Assembly (NCBI GenBank): GCA_936450465.1
Contig: OW388296.1
Coordinates: forward strand, 38,468,023-38,532,022
DNA length: 64,000 bases
Source of the DNA: Gibbula magus
Lineage: Eukaryota > Mollusca > Gastropoda > Trochida > Trochidae
Reading direction: 5' to 3'
A program made the position numbers and the translations under genes. The notes under the pieces are model-generated. The model was not told the DNA's origin. It saw only the letters and a list, made by a program, of their open reading frames with translations, and ran no database searches. Each line of letters opens with the position of its first letter. Within the stretch, counting starts at the first letter, position 1. Below are positions 22,923 through 33,491 of this stretch, piece by piece.

Positions 22923-25900
22923 GTAAATTGTGTTTAAGATAAATGGCAACATTTTTCAACAGTTTTACATCTTTTGTTGTGAGTAACTGGTTAAACTTTG
23001 ATCTGGTAGGATTTATAGTATAGAAATTAGGGATGTACAGTGATCGTTGTTTTGAATAAAATGGGCATATGAGCAGGAAATGATACTCATCTTGAATAAG
23101 ATCAAATGTGCACTTATCACACTTAACAGAGTCAGCAGTTACCTTATTAAAGCGAGTTGTATCTTAAGTTTGTGACTCATATCACGGAACTTGAGTAATA
23201 CGCGTAAAAGATCTTTGTCATGGCATAACTCTAAAATATATTTTTCAGGCTCAAGTATAGATTTAAAAGATGAGTAATATTTTAGGAATGAGGAAGATGA
23301 CATTTTATGGTACCAATTTTGGATATCTATATCCCTACATCTTTGTTTAAAAGCACTAATAAAACTTGTAACATCCCCACACTCTTGTGATATCCACACG
23401 TACGAAAATCCTGAATGAAATAAAAGAAGTCGGACATGAGATACCCAAGTCCATATACCATTGTCGTCATATGATTTTAACATTTCGTAGGATGCCTTTG
23501 GATATTGGCAACCTTCCATATAGAGTAGTCTACACCAATACTTAATACAACGGGGAAAATAATATACGTATAGGTGGCTTCTCCCAGTTTCACCAAGCAC
23601 AACATTTGAAGATACATTTTTACTGACGCAAAGATATCTTTTGAGGTATAAACTCTGTATTTTTTCAATATTTTCACGATATGTAAAACCCCATATTTCT
23701 GCACCATAAATCAGAATTGGCGCGATTTTACTGTCAAATATTGTAGATGCAACACTAAGAGATAGATTCTGATAAGTTTTAAATAGAGAAAATATTGGAA
23801 ACGAAGACTTTCTTGCTTGTAACGCTAATGTTTCACGTGCTTTGGACCAGTTTAATCTGGATGTGAAAATAATACCAAGATATTTGTAATGAGATAAAAC
23901 ATTGATACTTATACCATCATAAAACCATTTTTCTGATTTTCTGAGATATCCACCATTCCTAAAAACTATTATAGAGGATTTCTCAAGGTTAATTTCTAGA
24001 CCCCATTTGAGACAGAATGATTTTAACACATCAAGTTTCTTCTGGAAAACCTATTACTGTGTCATCGATGAGAGTTACATCGTCTGCAAATAACAGTAAT
24101 ACTATATCATTAATATCGTTGTTAAATATTCCTCGTAAACCACATGCATGCATCTCATCTACCAACTCGTTAATACAAAATATAAAAAGGACTGGACTTA
24201 AAATGCAGCCTTGGTGTAGTCAAGTTGTTGTCGAAAATAGCTCTGTGCGCACATTATTTATTTTCAGAGAAGCAGATACTTTGTTGTATATATCTTTTAG
24301 GTTCGCAGTATTTTCCCATGTACACCTTTGGAAATAAGAGCATATAACAGCTTATTTCTATCTATGAAATCGAATGCTTTTCGGAAATCTATAAAGGCTG
24401 CATAAAAACTGTGTTTCGGTTTTCTTAAATATTTCTTACATAAAGCCTGCAGGACGAATATATTATCAGCTGTAGAGTAGTCTGGTCTAAACCCTGCTTG
24501 ACATTCATGTAGAATTTCATTCAAATCCAACCAGACACGTATTCTGGCTTCAAGGATAGAGGTAAATAATTTCCCCATTACATTTAGTAAAGAGATGCCA
24601 TGGCCACGATAGTTTGGATCATGTGTATTACCTTTTTGGTATATTGGAACGATCAATCCAACATTCCAACTATCAGGAAATATGCCACTATCTAGAACAG
24701 CATTAAATAACATTTCTAAGTAGGGAAATATAAAGGGAGCATTTTTGTAAAATTCGGAGGGTATTCCATCAATACCTGGAGACTTATTTGACTTTAAAAC
24801 TTTGATTGCGTTCTCTATTTCTGTCATAGTGTTTGGTTCAGAGAGGAAGTCGGTACTATCACAGTTCGAACAGAATTCATGGATTGACATAAAGTCATTA
24901 ACGTGTTCATTAAATTCAGCATTTATCTCTCGACATGTCGGGTTTAACAATTTCTTTAAATATGTCACCCACGAATCTGCAGTCACTGAGATATTTTCAC
25001 TACAATTACTCAGAAGAGATTTTATCTTTTGCCAGAACTTCTTACAGTCACCACTTGTTGCTGCACTCTTAATCTCATCAGCATTACTATTGTTAAACAT
25101 TCTAGTTTTCGTTCTGCACAGCATACGGAACTGTCTTTTTGCTTCATTGTATCTGTTTAGATCTGCATTTACGGAACATGTTAAGGCAATAGGATTTAAA
25201 TCTTTTAGAACTTTCACAATCTTCATCGAACCATTTTGGTTGTTGATTTACTTTAGGGAGCTTAAAATCTCCACATTTGAAGTGGTTTCCTATAAAGTGA
25301 AGAAATTCAACAAGTTTTTGGGTTGCACCATTGGTATCAGAATACAATAAATCAGTGAACTCATCTATTATACACTTAGCCGCGGCAGACGTTGCTAACT
25401 CATTGAACTGGTCTAGTCCATCAGTGTTCCATCTAAACTTAATGACCTTTTCACACATGTCCTAACCATTAGCTCCTGCTTTGGGATTATCCTCCCACTC
25501 ATCTATACACACCTCAGCGATAAATCATATAGGCAGGTGATCAGAGTCTGTCCGCGAGTGTACAAATATATCCATGATGAAATAAAAACAACTTGTTGAC
25601 GGACCCAATGTCATCGCCTTTTTTCCAACCTTGCATACTTCGAGTAGAGCTAGGCCAAACCTATTGACTATCGTATCCTGTGTTGCTCTAGTCTTGCTGA
25701 AGTTATCGGGGCGATACAGATCTGGCAATGGTAAGAAGTTCAGGTCACTATCACCTTCCAACAAATAATCATCGTTTGTTCCCACTCGAGCATTAAAATC
25801 ACCAAGAAGTAGTATAGGAATATCGTCACCATAGTCTGCTCTAATATTACCTATTTTAGAATGAAGTTCATCGATGCAGTTAGAATCTGAGTCGACATAC

Positions 25901-26200
25901 AGTGGGGACCGTTCATACAAAGTACATACAAAAACCCAACAATGAAATGTCCCTTACAGTGGAAAAATACACTTTTCTCCCATTTGAAATATATTTTTGG
26001 AATGAGTTTACAAATAATTTTCGAATATAAACAGCAACGCCCCCAGAGTACCGACCAAAGTTGCGTGAAGTTTTGCAGGTGCACTAAAGCATACACATTC
26101 TTTAAATAACCCGTTCAACGTATTGGAATCGCTTTGCATAGTTTCTATGAAACCAAAGATGTCAAACTGTGAACAGAACTCCATGAATGTTCCATGCACA
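22923..26200 (-). pseudogene. LINE ORF2 (endonuclease, RT, zinc-ribbon-like C-terminus), broken
   Basis: Endonuclease pieces include NICAWNIHG (about 26210-26180), FIETMQSD, LLLGDFNARVG (about 25815-25780) and DSDHLPI (about 25525), which hold the catalytic residues. RT motifs include SNKSPGIDGIPSEFYK, FIDFRKAF and LFADDVTLIDD (about 24110-24070). The linker has KYLGIIFTSRLNWS. The C-terminus has CDKCTFDLIQDEYHFLLIC before a stop near 22923. Breaks lie at about 26090, 25500, 25200, 24300, 24030 and 23150. It is degenerate but retains nearly complete domain content. Confidence 0.85.
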
Positions 26201-26287
26201 AATGTTCAGCTTCTTTTTTTAATTTGTTCCCGAGTCTCGCTGAGTAGGTCTTGTGTCAAGATCAGAGTGAAGGTCACGGCCAAGGGC

Positions 26288-26803
26288 CTAGGCTGAAACA
26301 GACGCCCCCTGGGTGTCCCTGACGCCGCTCCCCCGGGACCCAAGAGGCGTCCCTCCATGGGCCCCAAGAGAGCTGCGCGGCGGTGACTCCCGTCGGGCAT
26401 TTGCAAATCGTCTACTGATCTTTCTGATATCTTCATTTTCGAATACATAGACATCGCCATCAATGATTAGCTTATCATATGAGAGAAAGGAATTCTTATC
26501 ATGTTCGCGAGCCTTAATCATATATGGAATTAAGGCCGCTCTTATCAATCTAACTCTCTCTGTATAATCATTAGCTACACGAAATTGTTCATTGCCTTTA
26601 AGTTTTTGTCGAGCGATGTCGGATACGCTTACCTTGTCCTTGTAGGAGAGGAACTTAACGATGATAGGTTTGCGGTGTCCCTTGCTTTTCAGTATGTGCG
26701 CTCTCTCGATGTCGATGTTGTCGGCGTTGTTCATGCCAAGATTGTCGTGTAGGAAGTCTCTCACCAGACATTCAGATTGGAAATCTAGTGTAACAACACT
26801 CAT
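26288..26803 (-). pseudogene. LINE ORF1, 5'-truncated
   Basis: The minus strand encodes 171 residues: the RRM of an L1/CR1-type ORF1 (NIDIERAHILKSKGHRKPII, VKFLSYKDKVSVSDIARQKL), the C-terminal domain (YTERVRLIRAALIPYMIKAR, LSYDKLIIDGDVYVFEN), then a low-complexity Pro/Arg/Gly tail ending in TAG. The N-terminal coiled-coil region is missing. The reading frame after the TAG leads, with one more TAA, to the ORF2 endonuclease start (NICAWNIHG), so ORF1 and ORF2 share a frame, as in the intact LINE at 58027-62730. Confidence 0.8.
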
Positions 26804-26809
26804 ATATTA

Positions 26810-27090
26810 TTTAGCCATTCACGAACAAATCAAAGGAAAGAATAAAATAATCTATCATAATCAAATTAGAATGTATAATTTTGTTTTTCTGGGTTACTTT
26901 GTTCACATCAAAACGTATACAGATACAATTAGGCTATATCACAGTAGAATATGTGTGTGACTTTGTGTATTCTGTATTCTGTATCTGTACGACAGGAATA
27001 ATTCTAAAGGGTCTTATTTATGAAAAGCACGTTTTGGGTGAATTTAAGTGTGAACTCCGCGCATCACCATGCATCATTAGTCTGTTCATT
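26810..27090. other. no gene seen
   Basis: AT-rich spacer between the LINE and the Gypsy 5' LTR. Its end (27068-27092) weakly resembles the first 24 bases of the 3' LTR version that begins at 31943. Confidence 0.4.
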
Positions 27091-27092
27091 AC

Positions 27093-27239
27093 TGTTCATG
27101 TATTAGACTGTTGTTGTAATCAGTTGTGAGGTTGATGCAACCGGAAGTACCGGAAGCAGCTGGGTCTTAAAATAAACAGCATGGACCGAAGTACACTCGT
27201 TCGTTGTCGTTTGAGTCTGGAGCCTTGAAGAATACTATA
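27093..27239 (+). repeat. 5' LTR of the Gypsy element
   Basis: Starts TGTTCATGTATTAGACTG and ends GAATACTATA, immediately before the PBS. It differs from the 3' LTR at two positions. AATAAA is at 27172. The 3' LTR may extend 24 bases further upstream (from 31943, directly after a purine tract), so the true LTR could be about 171 bp with a diverged start here. Confidence 0.8.
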
Positions 27240-27521
27240 GATGGCGACGAGGATAAAACAAAGTAGATTAGATGTTTAAATACGTTATGAAGAGACTTGA
27301 TGCTGGAATTGGTAAACGATAGAGTCTTGTGAAGATTTTGTGAACTGATTGAATTCGTCGACAGTGCTAGCTTCATATTCGACCGCCATGTTTCTTTTGA
27401 AGGTCAGATAGGTCAGTGGTGATCTGTGAGATACGGTTCGAAGGGATGCATATTTGAACTTTAGAAACGATTTAAAATGATATATACAGTTTGAGAAAAT
27501 ATTCTATCTGAATTTAAGGAA

Positions 27522-28355
27522 ATGGCTGGACTAGAATCATTTCGTCAATTCGATTGTTCAGGAGAACAGGCCACACTGGGGTCAAGGTGGACAGGTTGGC
27601 TGAGGTCGTTTGATCTATATTTAATTAGTACTGGAATTAAAGATGGGGCACGCAAAAGGGCACTGTTATTACACAGCACAGGTGCTGATGTACAGGAAAT
27701 CTTTTACACTCTTACTGATACTGGGGATGACAAAGACTATAACCAAGCAAAAACTGCTTTGAATGATTATTTTCTACCAAAAGTTAATGAAGTTTATGAA
27801 CGACAGATGTTCAGGAAACTTGTGCAGGATGAATCTGAGACAATGGGACAATTTGTGGTTAAACTGAGACGACAGGTTGCTCTTTGCAATTATAGAGACT
27901 TAGATGAACACATTAGAGACCAAATCATTTATTGATGCAAGTCAGAGTCATTAAGACTGTCTTTATTGGAAAAGGGTTCAGGATTAACATTGCAAGATGT
28001 TTTGAATAAAGCAACAGCTAGTGAAACTTCACATATCCAAAGTCAGCAAATTTCTCAAACAAAGATAAAACAAGAACCTGCAATTAGGATACAAGAGAAA
28101 TTATAAAGAGGAAAACCCAATCACACAAATCAGACATTCCGAAATCAGCAATCGTCAGACACTCAATGTTATCGATGCGGTAAGCATGATCATTTGGCAA
28201 ACGATTTGACATGTCCAGCAAGAAACAAGACCTGCAATAAATGTGGTAGGGTAGGACATTTCGCACACTGTTGCAAGACCAAATTCTTTCCAACTCGTGG
28301 TAGCTTCAGAGGGTCCCGAGGAGGCCGCAGACCATTTCATCGAGGGGGGTTATAG
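27522..28355 (+). pseudogene. Gypsy gag (capsid plus two zinc knuckles), two stops
   Basis: ATG at 27522 starts a capsid-like domain (FDLYLISTG, KRALLLHSTG, VYERQMFRKLVQ, MGQFVVKLRRQV). The frame is stopped by TGA at 27933 and TAA at 28104 but otherwise stays open to 28355. Two CCHC knuckles lie near 28167-28214 (CYRCGKHDHLANDLTC) and 28233-28275 (CNKCGRVGHFAHC). This knuckle pair before the protease is usual for Mag-type Gypsy gag. Nucleocapsid-like basic residues (RGSRGGRR) close the frame. Confidence 0.85.
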
Positions 28356-28545
28356 AAACCAAGAGAGTAGAGTCAACTTTGCTGAGGACACTCACCAGGA
28401 TGAGTTTGACAATGAGGATAGATTAGATGAATCTGAATATGCTTTCACAGTCACGCAAGGGGAGGATCAAGGAATGATTATGGTTAAGATAGGGGGAATT
28501 GACACAAACATGATGATTGATTCTGGGGCGACAAGAGTTAGTTGA
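28297..28545 (+). pseudogene. retroviral-type aspartic protease, N-terminal half only
   Basis: A frame overlapping the end of gag leads into IGGIDTNMMIDSGAT, the DSG active-site turn with Asp at 28519-28521. Directly after GAT the sequence jumps to the start of the RT (DKDIIERADGPTS). The second half of the protease and the linker to RT, several hundred bases in relatives, are gone. It cannot be an active protease. Confidence 0.75.
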
Positions 28546-29319
28546 CAAAGATATAATCGAGAGAGCAGATGGTCCAACATCTCGGGTTAGTCCAGTTGTG
28601 GTAGTGCCTAAACCATCAGGGGACATCCGTCTATGTGTGGATATGAGACAGGCAAACACTGCAATTAAACGGGAAAGACACCCCATTCCAACCATAGATG
28701 AGGTTTTGTATGATATGAACAACTCTGAAGTGTTCAGCAAATTGGACCTTAAATGGGGCTATCACCAAATTGAACTTTGGGATGAGTCGAAAGAAATTAC
28801 AACATTTGTGACACACAAAGGCTTGTTTAGATACAAACGGCTCTTGTTCGGAATTAGTTCCGCATCAGAACATTACCAAGCTGTTATTCAGAAAGTGCTG
28901 GCAGGTTGTGGAGTTCACAATATATCCGACGATATTATTGTGCATGGAACAAACCGTAAGGAACACGATGAGAGGCTGAAGACAGTTCTTGAGAAAATAA
29001 GAGAGTCTGGATTAACACTGAACAAAGAGAAATGTGAATTACACATGTCAAAACTTGTTTTCATGGGACATGTTCTGTCAAGTCGAGGGATAGGTCCAGC
29101 AGATGACAAGGTTCAGGCTGTTAGGAATTTTCGTACACCAAACAATGCTGCAGAAGTGCGTAGGTTTTTAGGGCTAGTCAACTATTGTGCAAGATACATT
29201 CCAGACATGGCAACAATTTCTGAACCCCTGCGACGGTTAACAAAGAAAAACATTCCATTTGTGTGGACTGAGGAACAGTCAAAATCATTTGAAAACCTGA
29301 AACCTGTCAAAATATCCCA
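28540..29319 (+). pseudogene. Gypsy reverse transcriptase
   Basis: An open frame continuous with the protease stub holds the RT: SPVVVVPKPSGDIRLCVDMR, KLDLKWGYHQIEL, FVTHKGLFRYKRLLFGISSA, and the catalytic block NISDDIIVHG (Asp pair at 28928-28933), where most Gypsy elements have Y/F-x-DD. The thumb and connection follow (GHVLSSRGIGPADDK, RRFLGLVNYCARYIPDM, FENLK). The coding is cut at 29319 by a SINE. It is the best preserved part of the element. Confidence 0.9.
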
Positions 29320-29638
29320 GGGGCGGGATAGCGCAGTGGTTAGCGCGTTCGGCTTTGGATCAAGAGGTCCAGGGTTCGAATCCCGCCAGGGGCACGGCAA
29401 CTTTGTCTGCAGTAGAGAACTGTTCTACACGCAGTCAGGTTTGGGTGCAATGCTACACTGAATTTCAGTGCAGTACCACCCATGGTTCGCTAGTTCCAGC
29501 CGTTGCTCGCAGGTTTCACCGCAATGCATAGCCACATGGCGTTGCGGGCTTTCTCCCTGCATTAATACTAGCAGCCGTGATATAAGTGAAATACTCTTGA
29601 AAGCGGCGTTAAACACTAACTCACTCACTCACACACTC
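29320..29638 (+). mobile_element. tRNA-derived SINE inserted in the Gypsy RNase H region
   Basis: The head is tRNA-like, with an A-box-like TAGCGCAGTGGTTAGCG and a B-box GGGTTCGAATCCC. A conserved-type core near the 3' end (gtgatataagtgaaatac, gaaagcggcgttaaac) precedes a (CTCA)n tail. It is flanked by a perfect 11-bp target duplication AAAATATCCCA at 29309-29319 and 29639-29649. The core and tail resemble SINEs with a Nin-type domain that are known from molluscs (recalled, not searched). The tRNA part is not a functional tRNA gene. The minus-strand frames across it are meaningless. Confidence 0.9.
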
Positions 29639-29703
29639 AAAATATCCCAAAGTTTCTGCACTTGATAAGTTAATCAAGTGCAGAAACTTTGGGATATTTT
29701 GAC
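29637..29703. repeat. perfect inverted duplication of RNase H coding sequence
   Basis: A 29-base or longer perfect stem (caaaatatcccaaagtttct ... agaaactttgggatattttg) with a 6-base loop aagtta. The right half is genuine coding sequence (ETLGYFDKNTK); the left half is its reverse complement. The bases before the SINE (tgtcaaaatatccca, 29305-29319) show that the stem was about 32 bp before the SINE entered it. Confidence 0.85.
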
Positions 29704-30444
29704 AAGAATACGAAAACTAGAGTAATTGCTGATGCAAGCCCTGTAGGTCTTGGAGCAGTGTTGGTCTAACTTCAGAAAGGGGAACCAAGAGTCATTGGGT
29801 ATGCCAGCAGAAGTCTAACAGAAGTTGAACAAAGATATTCACAGACGGAACGTGAAGCACTTGCACTTGTATGGGCATGCGAAAGGTTTCACCTTTATCT
29901 CTTTGGAACTGATTTCGAACTTGTTACTGACCACAAACCATTGGAAGTCATTTATTCCCCAAAATCCAAACCATGTGCAAGAGTTCAACGGTGGGTACTA
30001 AGACTACAACCGTACACATTCAAAGTGGTATACAAGCCAGGGAGAGAAAACAATGCTGACTCATTAACGAGATTATCACAAGGACAACAATCGAAAGGAA
30101 GAAAAATTGCGGAAGAATATGCAAACTTTGTTACGTCACAAGCTGTGCCAAAATCGTTGTCAGTGTCGGAGATTGAAACCCTATCCGAGAGTGATCAGGA
30201 GTTAGCTCAGCTTCGAGAACGCATTTCCGGAGGACTCTGGGAAAAACATCCAAAAATGTGTCAAGAATACAGATATGTGAGAAATGAGTTGTGTGTTAAT
30301 CAGAATATTGTACTCAGGGGCATCATTCCCCCAAGAATGCTTCGAAAAGACATTCTGAGCATAGCTCATGAAGGACATTTAGGCATAGTAAGCATGAAGC
30401 AGCCGCTGAGAACAAAAGTGTGGTGGCCCAAGATGGACAAATAA
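29664..30444 (+). pseudogene. Gypsy RNase H and integrase zinc-binding region, stops
   Basis: The reading frame resumes at ETLGYFDKNTKTRVIADASP (RNase H first Asp), is hit by TAA at 29767, and then continues through YASRSLTEVEQRYSQTEREA, LALVWACERFHLYLFG and TDHKPLE. From about 29941 an open frame contains VYKPGRENNADSLTRLS and the start of the integrase HHCC zinc finger (HEGHLG). A TAA at 30442 separates it from the Cys pair (CRKCHSC, about 30457-30477). Confidence 0.85.
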
Positions 30445-31344
30445 TCTGAGGAATTTTGCAGAAAATGTCATAGTTGCCAGGTTGTAGGTCAAGCGTCAGT
30501 CCCAGAACCAATGACACCCACTGAGTTACCGAAGGGGCCGTGGCAGGATCTTGCAATGGATCTACTAGGACCATTGCCGACAGGCGAGTTCATCTTTGTT
30601 GTGGTTGATTACTACAGTAGGTATTATGAAGTTGACATTATGAGATCAACAACAACTGAGAGAATAGTGTGTAGTTTGGAGAAGATGTTCGCAAGCCACG
30701 GATTCCTACTGACTATTGTATCTGATAATGGAAGACAATTCGTGTCAGCAGAGCTGAAATCTTACTTGACGAACTGTGGTGTGAAGTCGCGACATACCAC
30801 CCCTTGGTGGCCACAAGCCAATGGTGAAGTTGAACGTCAGAATAGATCACTCATGAAGAGAATAAGGATCGCACAAGCGGAGCAAAGAGACTGGAAGAGA
30901 GATCTTCATACCTACCTGATGGCATATCGGACTACACCTCATACCACAACAGGTCGATGTCCGTCAGAACTGATGTTTGGAAGAGAGATCAGGATAAAAA
31001 TGCCAAATTCAAAATTGCCAGAGGTAAAACTGGATGAAGAAACTAGAGACAGGGATACAGAGAAGAAACAGAAGATGAAACAGTATGCAGACACCAAGAG
31101 GAGAGCAGTTCTGAGCTCCATAGAACCGGGTGACAGAGTTCTTGTGAGACAGCGGAAAATTGACAAGATGACAACCCCATATGAACATCAGCCGTATACT
31201 GTTGTGAGCAAAGAAGGAAACAGTGTAGTTGTGTCACAGCGCAGACAGGTGCTCAATGACAGGAAGACAGACCAAACTACCGGCCAAGCTCAGAGACTAT
31301 GTTATGACAGTGCGAGAGAGAAATTGAAATTTCAGATAAACTGA
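30445..31344 (+). pseudogene. Gypsy integrase core and C-terminal part
   Basis: The open frame from 30511 (277 residues) contains the DDE core: Asp17 in AMDLLGPLP, Asp72 in VSDNGRQF and Glu108 in NGEVERQN, with 35 residues between the last two as in active integrases. It continues with AYRTTPHTTTG and PSELMFGR, then GDRVLVRQRKIDK and YTVVSKEGNSVVV, the GPY/F-like C-terminal region. The core itself looks intact, but the zinc finger upstream is separated by a stop. Confidence 0.9.
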
Positions 31345-31417
31345 AAATGTGAAGAGAAAGATGGAAAATAATAACTTTCAATTACAGTGTAACAGTAGTA
31401 CTGAAGTGTGACAACTG

Positions 31418-31625
31418 TTTTTTTCCTTAAATGGGACGATTTTCCTTAAATGGGACGATTTTCCTTAAATGGGACAGTATTACCTTAAATGGGACAGTAT
31501 TTCCTTAAATGGGACAGTATTACCTTAAATGGGACAGTATTTCCTTAAATGGGACAGTATTACCTTAAATGGGACAGTATTTCCTTAAATGGGACAGTAT
31601 TACCTTACATGGGACGATTTGCCTA
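31418..31625 (+). repeat. 20-bp tandem repeat with 40-bp higher order in the Gypsy 3' UTR
   Basis: About ten copies of ccttaaatgggacagtattN. The last position alternates between TTA and TTT in successive copies (from about 31480), so the true period is 40 bp. The first copies read gggacgatttt. It lies between the integrase stop and the 3' LTR. Confidence 0.85.
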
Positions 31626-31714
31626 ACATGCAACGGTTGAATAACCCATAATTTCATTCATATATAGGAATATTGATTGATTGTCAAATTTATTTGTAAA
31701 TTGTTTGTGATTGT

Positions 31715-31825
31715 GTTTGAAAAAAAAAAAAAGAAAGTATCAGGTTAAAAAAAATTAAAAAAATTTAAAAAAAAAATTTAAAAAAAAGAAAAGAAAAGAA
31801 AAGAAAAAAAAGTGAATAAAACCAG
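31715..31825. repeat. A-rich low-complexity tract
   Basis: Long A runs, then (AAAAG)n, within the Gypsy 3' untranslated region. A second purine tract (aggaagaaagagaa, about 31929-31942) lies just before TGTAGTG and is the likely polypurine tract. Confidence 0.75.
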
Positions 31826-31966
31826 TGAGTGAGTAAAAATAAATACACAAAATGTATGTTTAGAAAATATATGTATTTTTGTGGAATAACATGTAAAGTG
31901 AGTTGAGAAGCATGTTTGAAAAAATATAAGGAAGAAAGAGAATGTAGTGTCTGGTCATCAGACGAC

Positions 31967-32113
31967 TGTTCATGTATTAGACTGTTGTTGTAATCAGTTG
32001 TGAGGTTGATGCAACCGGAAGTACCGGAAGCCGCTGGGTCTTAAAATAAACAGCATGGACCGAAGTACACTCGTTCGTTGTCGTTTGAGTCTGGAGCTTT
32101 GAAGAATACTATA
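31967..32113 (+). repeat. 3' LTR of the Gypsy element
   Basis: 147 bases matching 27093-27239 with two substitutions. It probably starts at 31943 (TGTAGTGTCTGG), immediately after the polypurine tract, which would make it 171 bases. Confidence 0.8.
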
Positions 32114-32950
32114 ATTAGTATGATGGTAATAGCTTGTACGCATTCAGTGCATTGAGCTCAGCGACATTCGAATACGTATATTCGGTTTAAAAAAATCGTC
32201 TCTTTCACACTTGAGTGGCTTCATTCTGCTCACATAAAGAGAGGGCCGGGTCTTATTCAGAAAGGAGGCCATCGGCCCATGGCATTTTACATTGCAAAGT
32301 AGTAAAATACATTTTCATGACTGTTGAGGATATCCAAGTTGTTAACATCTATTTCGCTTAAGAGTTAAACAATTGAATAGATTGTTCATAACCAGGAATT
32401 TCAAAGTCGTTCGTAAAACATTGAGAAATAGATAAATAATACAAAATGGTATTCTGACTGGGATAATACAAAATTGGCAAAGTATTTCAGAGTTACTCTG
32501 AGGGTGTGGGTTCGAATCCCACTAATATATATTCTAATGTTTACAATGGACAAGTAATGTTCATAGCCAAGAAAAACTTTTGAAGTTTAGAATGTGTTGA
32601 AACAGTTTCTGTCCTTTTTTGAGTATCAATAGATATACATCTCTCCTTAAAGGCTGTTATAAAAGAACTAATACAGACAAAATCTTCATTTTGTCACATA
32701 CACCAAAAACCATATTCATAGAGAATATTTCTGACATTTAGAACCCAACATTGAATACCTTCTTCTGCTAATCTCAATTGTGAACTATAAGCATAAGCAA
32801 CATTCTGTTATTCTGCTATAGAATAATAATCTTATCCGCTATTGAATTATAATAACATATTAATCACTTTTAAATTTCTCATTGTCCATGTTCAACCCTT
32901 GCTAAAATATTTATTTTATTTTATATTTTTCCAACAGGAAGTATGGTGGT
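32114..32950. other. no gene seen
   Basis: AT-rich anonymous sequence. The part from about 32560 probably includes the 3' untranslated region of the L1-like fragment that follows on the minus strand. Confidence 0.45.
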
Positions 32951-32954
32951 CAAG

Positions 32955-33265
32955 TCAATACACATATTTACAAACGTAACAATAGAGGTACAATTCATGT
33001 AAACATAACAATGAAGATTGTTGCATGAACTGAAAGCTTGGCATATTTCTGAATGATTTACGATTAAAGATCATGGTTTTGAAAAGAATTAGGATCACAT
33101 TAATTGAATCGTTATTTTTATGACGAAATCCAAAAAGAATCTGCTCTCTTGTGAAATTTAAACTCAAATCCAGTTCATTACTTAGCCAATCTTGGAGTTT
33201 CCGCCATATATGTGTAACCCTGCTACAGTCATAAAATAGTTGAGCTGCTGTTTCTATAGATAAGA
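32955..33265 (-). pseudogene. C-terminal fragment of an L1/Tx1-like LINE ORF2
   Basis: The minus strand reads IETAAQLFYDCSRVTHIWRK, WLSNEL and EQILFGFRHKN, a Cys/His-flanked tail found at the end of L1-clade ORF2 proteins. The copy is 5'-truncated at the MITE that starts at 33288. It is possibly related to the remnant at 18240-19870. Confidence 0.6.
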
Positions 33266-33287
33266 GGAATAGGTACATTGCTTATGG

Positions 33288-33491
33288 CTACTTCCAAACG
33301 CAAGGCATACCTCTTGCCAGTCTCCATTTCTGCTGATTTAAGCCTTGCAGTATTTCCCTAGCTTTGTTGTGCCAAGGTAGTGGATCGCTGAACTGAAATG
33401 CAAAGTGGGCCTGGATTTCCAAGCACAGATATCTTAACGAAATACTGCAAGGCCTAAATCAGTCAGTAATGGAGACTAGCAAGAGTTATGC
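33288..33491. mobile_element. MITE copy 2, right end lost
   Basis: Same family as 15385-15607 and 42623-42845: it starts CTACTTCCAAACGCAAGGCA and ends inside the right inverted repeat at about 33491 (gagttatgc), where the next repeat begins. No target duplication can be checked because the right terminus is missing. Confidence 0.85.

Larger units (their letters stand above)
22815..26805 (-). mobile_element. near full-length CR1-group LINE, decayed
   Basis: On the minus strand ORF1 (26803 to about 26290), then ORF2 endonuclease, reverse transcriptase and Cys-rich C-terminus (about 26200 to 22923) are in the usual order, followed by a 3' UTR with AATAAA near 22833. The 5' end is missing, since ORF1 begins just before its RRM. 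Several frameshifts and stops break ORF2. It belongs to the same general family type as the intact LINE at 58027-62730 but is clearly older. Confidence 0.85.
27093..32113 (+). mobile_element. Ty3/Gypsy LTR retrotransposon, inactivated, with nested SINE
   Basis: Two LTRs frame gag, a protease remnant, RT, RNase H and integrase in Gypsy order. Over the 147 shared LTR bases I see two differences, so insertion looks recent. Yet gag has two stops, the protease-RT junction carries a deletion, RNase H has a stop and a SINE, and integrase has a stop. The PBS region is TGGCGACGAGGAT at 27242. The zinc knuckles, ISDD catalytic motif and short LTRs suggest the Mag-like branch (inference). The sequences directly outside the 147-bp LTRs, ATTAC and ATTAG, could be an imperfect 5-bp target duplication. 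Confidence 0.9.

Noticed and set aside
29320..29395. tRNA gene
   Set aside because: A and B boxes are present, but it is the head of a SINE with an 11-bp target duplication and a SINE core; the cloverleaf is not convincing.
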